Shown piece after piece: positions 54,257 to 64,000 of a stretch of DNA of 64,000 nt (its first letter is position 1; every line of letters begins with the position of its first letter). The stretch lies in assembly GCA_913042205.1 (NCBI GenBank), contig CAJWIY010000005.1:1-64000 (forward strand), read 5' to 3'. Source of the stretch: an uncultured Gammaproteobacteria bacterium (GTDB lineage Bacteria; Pseudomonadota; Gammaproteobacteria; Pseudomonadales; Litorivicinaceae). Under the pieces are notes generated by a model, which saw only the letters and a program-made list of their open reading frames with translations, made no database searches and was not told where the DNA came from. Position numbers and translations under genes: made by a program.

Positions 54257-56215
54257 ATGGTTCCGATTTGGGTGCCCACAGCAGAAAGGGTGGCAAACGC
54301 GGCAGTGACTGATTTGATGGCTCACTTCAATGCGAAGCTCGGCCGCTCCATTCACGATTATGCTGGACTGCACAAATTCAGTGTGCATGAACCCGAAGAA
54401 TTCTGGGATGGCATCTGGGAACATGCGAGACTCATTGGCATAAAAAAAGGGCCGACAATGGTCCGTCGCACAGAAATGCCGGGAGCACAGTTTTATCCCG
54501 AATCCCTCATTAATTTTGCTGAAAATTGTCTGGCTCATAATGCCCCAGAAAATGAGATTGCGATCATCTCATACACCGAGACCGGAGCTCGCGCGGAGCT
54601 AACGTGGAAGGAACTCAGACAACGGGTCGCGAATTTCAGGTACACGTTGATCGAGTTAGGTGTGCAATCTGAGGATGTGGTGGCCGGGTTCGTCAGTAAC
54701 GGATCGGAGGCGATCGTAGCATCGTTGGCAACACTGTCACTCGGAGCCATATGGACCAGTTGCTCTCCTGACTTCGGAGTTCAGGGTGTACTTGACCGGT
54801 TCGGCCAAACAAATCCGAAAGTATTGGTCGCCGCCCATAGCGCCCAGTACAACAACAAATCGATCGATTTAACCGATCGCGTTAACGATCTCCTCTCAGA
54901 ACTTCCATCGATCACCGCGAGTATAGTTTTCCTCGGCGCTTGCCCGGATGAAATCTCGGGCCTGATTTATCGTCCAGGTTGCCGCGTTGTTGATTTCGAC
55001 ACGGCAATAACCGGTAACCATCCTCTGGAGTTCGTGGCTACACCCTTCAACCACCCGGGTTTTATACTTTACAGTTCAGGAACAACCGGCGTACCCAAGT
55101 GCATCGTTCACAGCCAAGGCGGGGCTCTCATTCAACTTGTCAAAGAGCACCGCTACCACGTCGATGTCAAGGCTTCTGAACGGGTTTTCTATTACACCAC
55201 CTGTGGCTGGATGATGTGGAACTGGTTGCTCGCCTCTCTGGCGTCAAAAGCTTGTGTGGTTACCTTTGATGGTTCTCCTTTTGTGAGAGGCGCCAAGACT
55301 CTTTGGACACTATGTGATCAGGATCAGTGGCATGTCTTTGGCACCAGCGCCAAATATATAGCTGCGATTGATAAACATGGTTATCAACCGCGTGAAAAAC
55401 ACCAGATGAAATCTCTGAAAGTGATCTTATCGACCGGCTCGCCATTAGCACACGAATCCTTCGATTATGTGTATCGAGATATTAAAAAGGACGTGCTGTT
55501 AGGATCCATATCGGGCGGTACGGACATTGTTTCGTGCTTCTGTCTCTCGTGCCCGATTCTTCCTGTTTACCGTGGTGAATTGCAGTGCGCTGGGCTAGGG
55601 CTCGCCGTCGATGTGGTGGATGAAGCGGGTCAGTCTGTCATCGATGAGAAGGGTGAGTTGGTTTGTGGACAGCCGTTCCCCGTGATGCCGGTTCGTTTCT
55701 TAGGTGACGCTGATGGTAGTATGTACCGCTCTGCCTACTTTGAGCGATTCACCGGTATATGGGCACACGGTGACTTCGCCGAGCGGACCGTGCGTGATAG
55801 TTTCATCATCCACGGCCGTGCTGATGCGACTCTCAACCCGGGCGGGGTTAGGATTGGCACTGCTGAAATATACCGACAGGTGGAATCTGTCCCTGCCGTG
55901 CTCGAGTCACTCGCAATAGGTCAAACTGTCGGTGACGATGTCCGGATTGTTTTATTTGTGGTACTGCGGGAGGAGGTAACACTTGATGACGATCTTCGAA
56001 AAACGATCAAAAACCAGATCCGCAAAAATACGACACCACGCCATGTTCCCGAGATTATTGCGCAGGTACCTGACCTCCCTCGGACCGTAAGTGGTAAGAT
56101 TGTCGAACTAGCCGTGCGCGACACAGTACACGGCCACATTGTAAAAAACATTGAGGCGCTTGCGAATCCAGATGCATTGGACTACTTCAAAAATCACCCG
56201 GACGTTTGTATTTAG
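54257..56215 (+). CDS. Acetoacetyl-CoA synthetase
   Basis: 652 residues, ANL superfamily. Activates acetoacetate to acetoacetyl-CoA with ATP. Family features: FSVHEPEEFWDGIWEHA N-terminus, GAIWTSCSPDFGVQGVLDRF, the AMP motif LYSSGTTGVPKCIVHS near residue 270, TTCGWMMWNW, HGDFAERT, and the lysine region SGKIVELAVRD near the C-terminus; the W-x-SCSPDFG pattern separates it from acetyl-CoA synthetase. ATG preceded by GGAGGAGAAAGG. With phaB/phaC 6 kb upstream it can recycle acetoacetate from PHB breakdown. Confidence 0.93.
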   Translation: MVPIWVPTAERVANAAVTDLMAHFNAKLGRSIHDYAGLHKFSVHEPEEFWDGIWEHARLIGIKKGPTMVRRTEMPGAQFYPESLINFAENCLAHNAPENEIAIISYTETGARAELTWKELRQRVANFRYTLIELGVQSEDVVAGFVSNGSEAIVASLATLSLGAIWTSCSPDFGVQGVLDRFGQTNPKVLVAAHSAQYNNKSIDLTDRVNDLLSELPSITASIVFLGACPDEISGLIYRPGCRVVDFDTAITGNHPLEFVATPFNHPGFILYSSGTTGVPKCIVHSQGGALIQLVKEHRYHVDVKASERVFYYTTCGWMMWNWLLASLASKACVVTFDGSPFVRGAKTLWTLCDQDQWHVFGTSAKYIAAIDKHGYQPREKHQMKSLKVILSTGSPLAHESFDYVYRDIKKDVLLGSISGGTDIVSCFCLSCPILPVYRGELQCAGLGLAVDVVDEAGQSVIDEKGELVCGQPFPVMPVRFLGDADGSMYRSAYFERFTGIWAHGDFAERTVRDSFIIHGRADATLNPGGVRIGTAEIYRQVESVPAVLESLAIGQTVGDDVRIVLFVVLREEVTLDDDLRKTIKNQIRKNTTPRHVPEIIAQVPDLPRTVSGKIVELAVRDTVHGHIVKNIEALANPDALDYFKNHPDVCI

Positions 56216-57638
56216 TGTTCTAGCGAACCTCATCTCTCTAGTATCTGCGACGCCCGGGATGACTAGCCCCGCCGATGTTCGAGTATTGGTAGACGTCTCT
56301 GGTTCTATGAAGAACGCCGATCCCAAGGCCGTTCGTGGGCCCGCGACCGCACTTTTAGCAGCACTGCTCCCCGACCGGTCGAAGGGAGGTATTTGGCTTT
56401 TCGGGTCAGATGTGAGAGAACTCGTTCCCTATGGACCGGTCGACGCCCGCTGGGATGCATTAGGTAAGCCGATTGAGGCATCCATTGGTTCAACAGATCG
56501 TTTTACGCATATGGAAAGCGCTATCAAAACTGGTATACGCGCCGGCGAACAGAAAGTTAGCGGCATCTGTCATGTGATCCTAATAACTGATGGAATTGTC
56601 GACGTTAAGGGCGGCAAAGATGCGTCGAGCATATCGCGCGATAGGATTATTAAATCTGTGTTACCAGAGGCGTCTGAACGAAATTGTCGGATCCACACCA
56701 TCGCACTCTCTGATCAAGCAGACCTACCGCTGCTTCGTCAAATGGCATTAGAGACCGGCGGTCTATTCACTCTCCTTGATCGGCCTGGTGACCTCATCCC
56801 AGTAATGCTTGATGCCTTAGAGTTGGCGCTTCGATCTCAACAACTTCCAATCCGCGACCAGCAGATCAATATTGATCCCGATATCCGACAGCTCCGTGTT
56901 ATCCGACTCGGTAGCGAATCAGATATAGAGCTGAAGACTGACTCAAAAGTCGTTAATTCAACAAGCGAAAATACGGGCGTTGTCTATTATAGGGGTACGG
57001 GATATCAGACGTTAATCTGGTCAAATCCTGCATCTGGTCGTTACACGTTAACATCTGGCCTCGGGCCAACAGATCGAATCTTAATAGACTCTGATGTTCG
57101 TCTAGAGCTCACTGAACTTCCTCCCACCATCAGCTCCGATCAAACACTCGGATTAAGTGCCTCGGTAAGAAATAAGAGTGGTCAGATCACTGCTCTTGAT
57201 CGCGAGTTCCGAGTCGCGTTCGGTAATCATGTCGACCCAGTCCGTTCGAAAGGAAACGAACTATCCATGCAAATTGATAGCCCGACAATAGGCCGTTCAA
57301 TCCTGACAGTACAAAGCTTTGATGAAAAATATGAACGCCAAATACAGCGCGCCTTCGAGGTGTTGGAGACACAACCCGCGCTCGAAATTGCTACAGACTC
57401 ACCGAAAGGGGTGGGGCAGATCGCATCAATCGTTAAACCGAAGGCTCAAGCCGCTGATAATAGAGTAAAAACGTTTGAAGGTCAGACCTTGTTACCGGAG
57501 ATCGTAAAAGAACAATTACCCGAAGATATACGTAACTGGCCATTGTGGCAGCTCGCTGTGAGCGCTCTGGCCGCTATTGGGGTTGTGGCGCTTGTCGTTG
57601 GTTTAGTTCTTCGTCCGAAACATCACTTGCCGGAATAA
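56172..57638 (+). CDS. VWA-domain membrane-anchored protein
   Basis: About 488 residues. N-terminal signal or anchor (KITRTFVFSVLANLISLVS), a von Willebrand A domain with the MIDAS motif in VLVDVSGSMKNADP near residue 40 and the later threonine/aspartate positions around FTHMESAIKTGI and ILITDGIVD, a long beta-rich periplasmic part, and a C-terminal helix AVSALAAIGVVALVVGLVL. Likely periplasmic with both ends membrane-linked. The first codons overlap the acetoacetyl-CoA synthetase 3' end by about 44 bp; a TTG 7 codons upstream is another start. Binding partner unknown. Confidence 0.8.
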   Translation: MHWTTSKITRTFVFSVLANLISLVSATPGMTSPADVRVLVDVSGSMKNADPKAVRGPATALLAALLPDRSKGGIWLFGSDVRELVPYGPVDARWDALGKPIEASIGSTDRFTHMESAIKTGIRAGEQKVSGICHVILITDGIVDVKGGKDASSISRDRIIKSVLPEASERNCRIHTIALSDQADLPLLRQMALETGGLFTLLDRPGDLIPVMLDALELALRSQQLPIRDQQINIDPDIRQLRVIRLGSESDIELKTDSKVVNSTSENTGVVYYRGTGYQTLIWSNPASGRYTLTSGLGPTDRILIDSDVRLELTELPPTISSDQTLGLSASVRNKSGQITALDREFRVAFGNHVDPVRSKGNELSMQIDSPTIGRSILTVQSFDEKYERQIQRAFEVLETQPALEIATDSPKGVGQIASIVKPKAQAADNRVKTFEGQTLLPEIVKEQLPEDIRNWPLWQLAVSALAAIGVVALVVGLVLRPKHHLPE

Positions 57639-57640
57639 TT

Positions 57641-57796
57641 ATGCGCTATCTACCCCACAGCCTCAGCGCAAAAATTTTAGTTTTTCTGGTGGTGGTATAT
57701 CCATCAAACCTAAGAACTAACCAAACTTGTCTAATCCGCTGGTTCCGTTTTTTTGATTCAGGATTCAACAGGAATAATCACTTAATACTGCGATGA
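57641..57796 (+). pseudogene. Possible 5' stub of a sensor kinase gene
   Basis: ATG 2 bp after the VWA stop opening 51 codons. The first 19, RYLPHSLSAKILVFLVVV, read like the cytoplasmic start and first helix of a sensor histidine kinase; the rest is unlike any domain I know. It may be a truncated gene or chance. The remainder of the gap before the phosphoesterase holds nothing visible. Confidence 0.2.
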
Positions 57797-57823
57797 ACCG
57801 TAAACCGATACAGCATCGAAAGC

Positions 57824-58768
57824 ATGTTAATTAACTTCATTGGTGACATTCATGGACACGCCAATGAACTCAAAACACTACTCGCGAAATTGGGCTACCG
57901 AAAATCACCGCGGGGTGGCTGGTCTTTTGGTGAAGGCACCATCGTTTTTCTGGGTGATCTGATCGATCGTGGTCCCCACCAAAAACAGACTGTTGATATT
58001 GTTAGGGAGCTCTGCGAGCTTGGGCAAGCAACTTGTCTCAGTGGCAACCACGAGTTTAATGCGGTGGGATTCGTGACGGAGCGTACGGACGAGCCCGGTA
58101 AATATGTTCGCAGTCATACTGACAACCACATCCGACAACACCAAGCTTTCTTAGACGCGTTCGCGAATGATGCCCATGGCTACCGAGAGACTCTTGCTTG
58201 GTTCCAGACATTACCGATTTGGTTCGATAACTCAGAGGCTCGGGCTGTTCACGCGTGTTGGAACGCCGTCGCACAAAACGATCTTGCGTCTCTCCTAAAT
58301 GATGATCATAGCCCCCGTAGCCGAACTTTTTACGAGCAAACAGGGATATACGGATCCAGAGCGTGGGAGGCACGTGAGACCTTGTTAAATGGGCTCGAGG
58401 TCAAACTTCCAAATGATGTGTTCTTCAGGGATTACTATGGTGTAAAACGTTATCGGATCCGACTTAATTGGTGGCAATCTCAGCAAACAACCTTTCGAGA
58501 GGCAGCGGTCATCGATGACAGTCAACGGACCACCATTCCTGAGCTTCCCCTGCCGAGAAAATCACCAGCCTACGACGGGCCACTCTGCTTCTTTGGCCAC
58601 TACTGGATGAGAGGTACACCACAAATAAACCACCCGCAGGCGGTTTGTCTCGATTACAGCATCGCGCTGCACGACGGCATTTTGTGCGCTTACCAGTTCA
58701 GAGGAGAAACAAAAGCCCACCAGGATCACCTAGTTTGGGTTAAAAAGTCGGTTACGGCCAATAAGTAG
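57824..58768 (+). CDS. Calcineurin-like metallophosphoesterase
   Basis: 314 residues. Metal-binding motifs in order: GDIHGHANEL near residue 7, GDLIDRGP near 43, GNHEFNAVGF near 74, and a late FFGHYWMRGTP supplying histidines. This is the serine/threonine-phosphatase-like or diadenosine tetraphosphatase-like group. Cytoplasmic, substrate unknown. ATG start. Convergent with cspA, 25 bp apart. Confidence 0.88.
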   Translation: MLINFIGDIHGHANELKTLLAKLGYRKSPRGGWSFGEGTIVFLGDLIDRGPHQKQTVDIVRELCELGQATCLSGNHEFNAVGFVTERTDEPGKYVRSHTDNHIRQHQAFLDAFANDAHGYRETLAWFQTLPIWFDNSEARAVHACWNAVAQNDLASLLNDDHSPRSRTFYEQTGIYGSRAWEARETLLNGLEVKLPNDVFFRDYYGVKRYRIRLNWWQSQQTTFREAAVIDDSQRTTIPELPLPRKSPAYDGPLCFFGHYWMRGTPQINHPQAVCLDYSIALHDGILCAYQFRGETKAHQDHLVWVKKSVTANK

Positions 58769-58793
58769 TCAATGTTCCCTCTGAATTAAAGGG

Positions 58794-59003
58794 CTAATCG
58801 ATTACCTTAAGCGTCTTAACCGACATCTTTCCGTTACGACCTTCAGCCAAATCAAATTCAACGCGTTGGTTATCCTCCAAACGTTCGATGCCATTTTCTT
58901 TTACGGCCGTGATATGGACAAAAGCGTCGTCGCCGCCTTCATCAGGGACAATGAATCCGAAACCCTTGGTCTCGTTAAACCACTTTACTTTACCAGTTTG
59001 CAT
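58794..59003 (-). CDS. cspA: Cold-shock domain protein
   Basis: 69 residues, a single cold-shock domain. KVKWFNETKGFGFIVPDEG contains RNP1 (KGFGFI), and DAFVHITAV contains RNP2. Binds single-stranded RNA/DNA and melts secondary structure. ATG start. About 175 bp upstream separate it from the methyltransferase gene; this may contain a long untranslated leader, but I saw no clear cold box. Confidence 0.95.
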   Translation of the reverse strand: MQTGKVKWFNETKGFGFIVPDEGGDDAFVHITAVKENGIERLEDNQRVEFDLAEGRNGKMSVKTLKVID

Positions 59004-59178
59004 GCGTTTTCCTTCGCAACTGCCCGGAGGCCCGACGCTCCGTGCGTTTCACTTAAAATGCCAGTCAGTGTTGCGGTGAGGCGGACACATGCTAAGCATT
59101 CGAGCATATAAAGCCTCGCAGGTTCTCGCGTAAAGTCAATGACGAATCGACGATTATCTGATCGAGATGCTCAAATAT

Positions 59179-59631
59179 TTAAATCCATCGCCTGACCGTT
59201 TGCTTGTATTGCAGGTAGAGATCGCCAAATTTTTCAGCTAATACCCGTTCTTCCGGTACGATCTGAAAGCGAGTGAGGTACCACAATACACCCAGCAATC
59301 CAAACGGACTAAACGGGGTTGGTTGCAAGAGATAATAGGCACTAAGTAGTAGCATGAGACCAAGATACATAGGGTTTCGCGTAAACCGGTACACACCACT
59401 AGTTACTAACACCTCGGTCTCATGAGGTTTCCGAGGATGAATAGTGGTCCCGCGTTGAATACAGGCCAACATACCACCGATCCCGAGTATTCCCGACAAG
59501 ACACCTAGAGCTGAGATCAAAGCCCAAGGCGGCTCAAACAGTGCCGCGCTGTATGTGGTTAATCCTAAGTTTAGAATCCCTACCAAGATGACAATGATTG
59601 GGGGCGGTATTTTACACTCAAGCCAAATCAT
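59179..59631 (-). CDS. Isoprenylcysteine carboxyl methyltransferase-family membrane protein
   Basis: About 150 residues and four to five helices. The C-terminal SAM-binding signature of the ICMT/PEMT family is clear: HPRKPHETEVLVTSGVYRFTRNPMYLGL in parts (TRNPMYLG is the core), then PEERVLAEKFGDLYLQYKQTVRRW. Methylates an unknown substrate at the membrane. I use the ATG at 59631; a longer frame would run into the tRNA gene. Confidence 0.88.
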   Translation of the reverse strand: MIWLECKIPPPIIVILVGILNLGLTTYSAALFEPPWALISALGVLSGILGIGGMLACIQRGTTIHPRKPHETEVLVTSGVYRFTRNPMYLGLMLLLSAYYLLQPTPFSPFGLLGVLWYLTRFQIVPEERVLAEKFGDLYLQYKQTVRRWI

Positions 59632-59660
59632 AAAGGAGCCGTCTCTACTCAATTCCGACT

Positions 59661-59737
59661 TGGTCGGGACGGCAGGATTTGAACCTGCGACCCCTTGCAC
59701 CCCATGCAAGTGCGCTACCAGGCTGCGCCACGCCCCG
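59661..59737 (-). tRNA. tRNA-Pro (GGG)
   Basis: 77 nt with CCA encoded. Acceptor CGGGGCG pairs with CGTCCCG, the D-arm has GCGCAGCCTGGTAGCGC, the anticodon stem CTTGC/GCAAG encloses loop ATGGGGT giving anticodon GGG, and the T-arm has GGTTCAAATCC. The 5' C1-G72 pair is the proline tRNA identity feature. Transcribed from the merR/ihfA side. Confidence 0.95.
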
Positions 59738-59760
59738 AGTGCGGAAAAGTATACAGCGTC

Positions 59761-60132
59761 TTAATCAGACAGCAACCGACGGACTTGCTCGAGATCTCGA
59801 ACGACCTCGCGCAGAGCCATTCCCTTCGAGTCATCCTGAGTTGCGGCAAAACGAGCCTCGTCTTCCTCCTGAATCCGGAGCTTTGCTCCAGAAAGCGTAA
59901 ATCCCTGCTGATGCACCAGTGCACGAATACGACGGATCATTATCAGGTCTTGATATCGATAGTAACGGCGGTTTCCGCGGCGCTTGTCGGGTTGGAGTTC
60001 TGCGAACTCTTGCTCCCAATATCTCAGGACGTGTGGTTTAACTCCACATAAACGACTCGCCTCTCCAATAGTAAAATAGACCCGATCAGGAATCTGTGGG
60101 AGATCGTCATCGAAGAGATCCACAGTACTCAC
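59761..60132 (-). CDS. MerR-type HTH regulator downstream of ihfA
   Basis: 123 residues. The MerR-like helix-turn-helix begins [24 protein letters not shown], followed by RRYYRYQDL and a short C-terminal dimerisation helix. The length is that of the regulator conserved after ihfA in gammaproteobacteria; its target is unknown. It has no effector-binding domain. The ATG overlaps the ihfA stop (ATGA). Confidence 0.9.
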   Translation of the reverse strand: MSTVDLFDDDLPQIPDRVYFTIGEASRLCGVKPHVLRYWEQEFAELQPDKRRGNRRYYRYQDLIMIRRIRALVHQQGFTLSGAKLRIQEEDEARFAATQDDSKGMALREVVRDLEQVRRLLSD

Positions 60133-60434
60133 TCGTTATCCAGCGGGTGATAGAGCTCAACCTGCGAACGTAGTTTTTGTCCCGCCCTGAACGTTACAAC
60201 CCGACGAGCGCTCACTGGAACCCTCTCTCCAGTTTTTGGGTTACGGCCTGGTCTCTCGTTTTTATCACGCAACTCAAAATTCCCAAATCCCGACAAACGC
60301 ACGGGGTCTCCATCGATCAGCGAAACACTCAATTCCTCGAAAAGAAGTTCAACCATTTCTTTAGCTTCGCGTTTATTTAGACCAACTACATCGTTCAAGT
60401 GCTCTGACAAATCTGCTTTAGTAAGCGCTGGCAT
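60129..60434 (-). CDS. ihfA: Integration host factor subunit alpha
   Basis: 101 residues. DNA-bending nucleoid protein; forms a heterodimer with Ihf[28 protein letters not shown] at the N-terminus in parts (TKADLSE start), then the DNA-binding arm [22 protein letters not shown]. Located after pheT, the standard place for ihfA. ATG start with AGG upstream. Confidence 0.97.
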   Translation of the reverse strand: MPALTKADLSEHLNDVVGLNKREAKEMVELLFEELSVSLIDGDPVRLSGFGNFELRDKNERPGRNPKTGERVPVSARRVVTFRAGQKLRSQVELYHPLDNE

Positions 60435-60439
60435 TGTAT

Positions 60440-62809
60440 TTATCCTCTCAATTCTGCATCAGCATTCTTTCGAAGAACGCAAACAATCTGATCAACTAAT
60501 TCCTGAATCGCTTGATCGTCAAGCGTTCCATGCGGGTCCTGCAAGCTGACCGAGAGTGCCAGACTCTGCCGCCCGTCCGGGACACCCGGTCCACGATACA
60601 CATCAAATAATTCAACAGACTGTATGCGGTCATCTGATAGGGTTGCCACCGCGTCCACAATCTGCTGCCATTTGACCATGTCATCAACGACTATTGCCAA
60701 GTCGCGAACGACTTTAGGGTAACGCGAAATCGCTTTAAAAGCAGTAACTTGTCCTCGCAAAAGTGGATCTAACTTTAAGTCCGCCAGGAATAGGGGCTTC
60801 GGTAAATCTAGCTGACGAGCCAATTTCGGGTGTAATCGACCGACGATACCCAGAACCTCCCCATCCAAACTCACGCTAGCTGTCTGACCTGACGCGAACG
60901 ATTGATGCTCTGAAGGAGACCAGATTAACTCACCACCACCGTTGATCATGCTAAGACCATTCAAGATACCCTTCAGGTCAAAGAAATCCACCAATCGATC
61001 AATACTGAAGTGCAGAGGAGTACTTTGGCCATAAATTGCCACACCGATCCGCTCTGATTGATCTAACTCATCGATCTGTGGAATAAAACACTGTCCTGTC
61101 TCAAATAATCGCACCCGTGGGGCTTGACGGTTCACGTTATGACGAACAGCTTCAACAAGACCCGGCATCAGAGAACGGCGCATTTCAGCGAGATTCGACG
61201 CAATCGGGTTCGCGAGACGAACTCCGGCAGTCCCGTCGCCCAAGATTGCCTGTATCTCGGGATCGACAAAGGAGTAAGTGATCACCTCTTGGATATCTTG
61301 GTCCACGAGATAATGCTTCAAACGCATCACTGGTGTCTCAGCCTCTGAGATAGAGGCCATACCCAAGGCCTGTGCTGGTAATGATATCGGTAGGTTGTTG
61401 TATCCGTAGATACGGGCAATTTCCTCAATTAAATCCTGCTCAATCGAGATATCAAATCGCCAACTCGGGACGACACAACGAAACCCTGCATCAACCGTCT
61501 CTACATCGAATCCAAGAGCTCCAAGCATCTGTTGAACCGATGCCGATGGAAGGGAAATCCTAAGCTGCTGCTCGATCCGGGAATGTGAAAGCTCAACCGT
61601 CTGTGTTTTGGGCATGGCATGGTCATCGTCGGTGACAACCACTGGCCCCGGAGTTCCTCCACAAATTTCGAGTATAAGATTTGTCGCACGTTCGCTTGCT
61701 CGCTCAGCCAATCGCCAATCAACCCCGCGCTCAAAACGCGCTGATGCATCCGTGTGGAGGCCAAAACGACGAGCCTTCCCTGCGACAGTAATAGGATTAA
61801 AATATGCGCTCTCAAGGAAGACAGTTGTTGTTTTCTCAGAAATTCCAGACCGCTCACCCCCCATAATTCCTGCCAGAGCCAGCGGCGCTTCCTGATCGGC
61901 GATTACCAGTACATCTTCAGTCAGGGTCAGTTTTTTTCCATCGAGCAGGACTAACTCTTCACCATTCCTAGCCATCCGGACATCGACCGCACCAACTAAT
62001 TGTTCGCGATCAAATGCATGCATCGGTTGCCCGAGTTCGATCATGACGTAATTAGTGATGTCGACGACTGCATCAATCGACCGAATGCCAGAGCGGCGCA
62101 GTCGCTCAGTCATCCATAACGGGGTCGGCCTCGTAACATCAATATTTTCGATTACACGACCGACATAACGAGGACAACCCTCTGGCGCATGTAAATTAAC
62201 ATCATGCGTTTGACTGGACCCGGGATCGATGCTGTCGCAACTGACGGATTGCACCGGCGTTTGACTTAAAACGCTAAGTTCCCGTGCTAGGCCCGTGATA
62301 GATAGGCAGTCGCCACGATTCGGCGTAAGGTCAACCTCAATTAAGTCGTCCGGAAGCGCTAGGATTTCCATAAAATCAGCCCCGGTCGGAGTGGAGTCAG
62401 GTAATTCCATCAACCCAACACGCTCATCAGATAGTCCGAGTTCATCGGCACCACACAACATACCACTAGACTCAACGCCACGAATATTAGCTCGCTGAAC
62501 CTTGAAATCATCACCTAACACGGCGCCAACGCGCGCGAAGGGTACTTTCATGCCGGGTCGGGCGTTAGCGGCCCCACAGACCACCTGATGTATCGCAACA
62601 CCATCACTGACTTCACATACTTTCAGCTTGTCAGCATCAGCGTGCGGACTCGCGGAGATAACTTCTCCTACGACCACGTGCGTAAATGACTTCGCCGCGG
62701 TCTCAACTCCGTCCACCTCAAGTCCCGCCATAGTTAGGCAGCTGACAATTTCATCGACTGATAATTCAGTCGGGCATAAGCTTTTAAGCCAGGAGATACT
62801 TGCTTTCAT
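60440..62809 (-). CDS. pheT: Phenylalanyl-tRNA synthetase beta subunit
   Basis: 789 residues, normal length. N-terminal [19 protein letters not shown], tRNA-binding EMAP-like domain with [20 protein letters not shown] and [17 protein letters not shown]3/B4 editing region, B5 with [14 protein letters not shown], and a C-terminal anticodon-binding domain [19 protein letters not shown]. Forms an alpha2-beta2 enzyme with PheS. Two bases separate it from pheS; ihfA follows after 5 bp. Confidence 0.97.
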   Translation of the reverse strand: MKASISWLKSLCPTELSVDEIVSCLTMAGLEVDGVETAAKSFTHVVVGEVISASPHADADKLKVCEVSDGVAIHQVVCGAANARPGMKVPFARVGAVLGDDFKVQRANIRGVESSGMLCGADELGLSDERVGLMELPDSTPTGADFMEILALPDDLIEVDLTPNRGDCLSITGLARELSVLSQTPVQSVSCDSIDPGSSQTHDVNLHAPEGCPRYVGRVIENIDVTRPTPLWMTERLRRSGIRSIDAVVDITNYVMIELGQPMHAFDREQLVGAVDVRMARNGEELVLLDGKKLTLTEDVLVIADQEAPLALAGIMGGERSGISEKTTTVFLESAYFNPITVAGKARRFGLHTDASARFERGVDWRLAERASERATNLILEICGGTPGPVVVTDDDHAMPKTQTVELSHSRIEQQLRISLPSASVQQMLGALGFDVETVDAGFRCVVPSWRFDISIEQDLIEEIARIYGYNNLPISLPAQALGMASISEAETPVMRLKHYLVDQDIQEVITYSFVDPEIQAILGDGTAGVRLANPIASNLAEMRRSLMPGLVEAVRHNVNRQAPRVRLFETGQCFIPQIDELDQSERIGVAIYGQSTPLHFSIDRLVDFFDLKGILNGLSMINGGGELIWSPSEHQSFASGQTASVSLDGEVLGIVGRLHPKLARQLDLPKPLFLADLKLDPLLRGQVTAFKAISRYPKVVRDLAIVVDDMVKWQQIVDAVATLSDDRIQSVELFDVYRGPGVPDGRQSLALSVSLQDPHGTLDDQAIQELVDQIVCVLRKNADAELRG

Positions 62810-62811
62810 GT

Positions 62812-63891
<1,080 letters not shown>

Positions 63892-63912
63892 TCAACAATG
63901 AAGGGTCCTATA

Positions 63913-64000
63913 TTAAGCGCTCGCCTGTTCGAGTGCTTGCTTGGCTTGCTCTGCGAGTGCTGCAAAAGCAACCTTCTCGTGCATAGCCAGATCCGCAAGT
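63913..64000 (-). CDS. rplT: 50S ribosomal protein L20, C-terminal part
   Basis: 28 codons and TAA inside the window; the 5' part lies beyond the edge. Reads LADLAMHEKVAFAALAEQAK then QALEQASA, matching the C-terminal helix of L20. Position upstream of pheST is the standard gammaproteobacterial order. Confidence 0.9.
   Translation of the reverse strand, partial: LADLAMHEKVAFAALAEQAKQALEQASA

Overview
The window reads as chromosome from a free-living, probably marine gammaproteobacterium of moderate GC content. Lineage evidence is gene content and order: rplT-pheS-pheT-ihfA-merR-tRNA-Pro, lexA beside a DUF6586-like gene and topA, epmC, tusA, cysB, ttcA and the ppsA/ppsR pair. Genes are tightly packed, with many 1-4 bp start/stop overlaps and several convergent genes sharing their 3' ends. 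TTG and GTG starts are common. I cannot name a genus.

Layout. 1-4.9 kb: a lipoprotein, the copper ATPase copA, DUF423, a rhomboid protease and a Rap1a/Tai-like exported protein. 4.9-12.4 kb: a PQQ block. A soluble sorbosone-dehydrogenase-type PQQ enzyme and a small c-type cytochrome lie on the minus strand. On the plus strand are a beta-propeller protein, a periplasmic binding protein of the PQQ-alcohol type, and complete pqqABCDE, including a 29-residue pqqA with a hairpin before pqqB. 12.6-17.8 kb: ettA, a DMT exporter, a MalY-type PLP enzyme, an aldo/keto reductase and psiE. 17.8-22.2 kb: an accessory stretch with tiny membrane/exported ORFs, DUF2905, and three minus-strand genes (serine hydrolase lipoprotein, SnoaL-like protein, NAD-dependent reductase) bracketed by two roughly 90-bp direct repeats. 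Iterated TTTTGCTACA boxes and a short integrase-like ORF follow. 22.2-25.5 kb: a transglutaminase and a fused circularly permuted ATP-grasp/Alpha-E protein.

25.5-48.2 kb: a LysR regulator divergent from mmsA; ppsA with its regulator ppsR; cysB; ttcA; a 1300-residue SSS-type hybrid sensor kinase; grxD; argF; lexA with its SOS box; topA; epmC; a DUF3080 lipoprotein that appears to use an AUU start; tusA; and the polyhydroxyalkanoate genes phaB and phaC. 48.2-57.6 kb: a sugar ABC importer whose two permeases carry unusual extra domains, followed by acetoacetyl-CoA synthetase and a VWA protein. 57.6-64 kb: a phosphoesterase, cspA, a methyltransferase, and the translation/nucleoid cluster tRNA-Pro, merR-like, ihfA, pheT, pheS, rplT (cut by the window edge).

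How the genes fit together. The PQQ block can supply cofactor, a periplasmic dehydrogenase and an electron-accepting cytochrome for oxidising sugars or alcohols. PhaB/PhaC, acetoacetyl-CoA synthetase, MmsA and PpsA/PpsR describe carbon storage, ketone-body activation and gluconeogenesis. The strongest leads for something undescribed are the DUF11-like domain inserted in the ABC permease, the repeat-bounded three-gene islet, the AUU-initiated lipoprotein, and the PQQ block with an orphan binding protein. No CRISPR array, rRNA or intact insertion sequence was seen.
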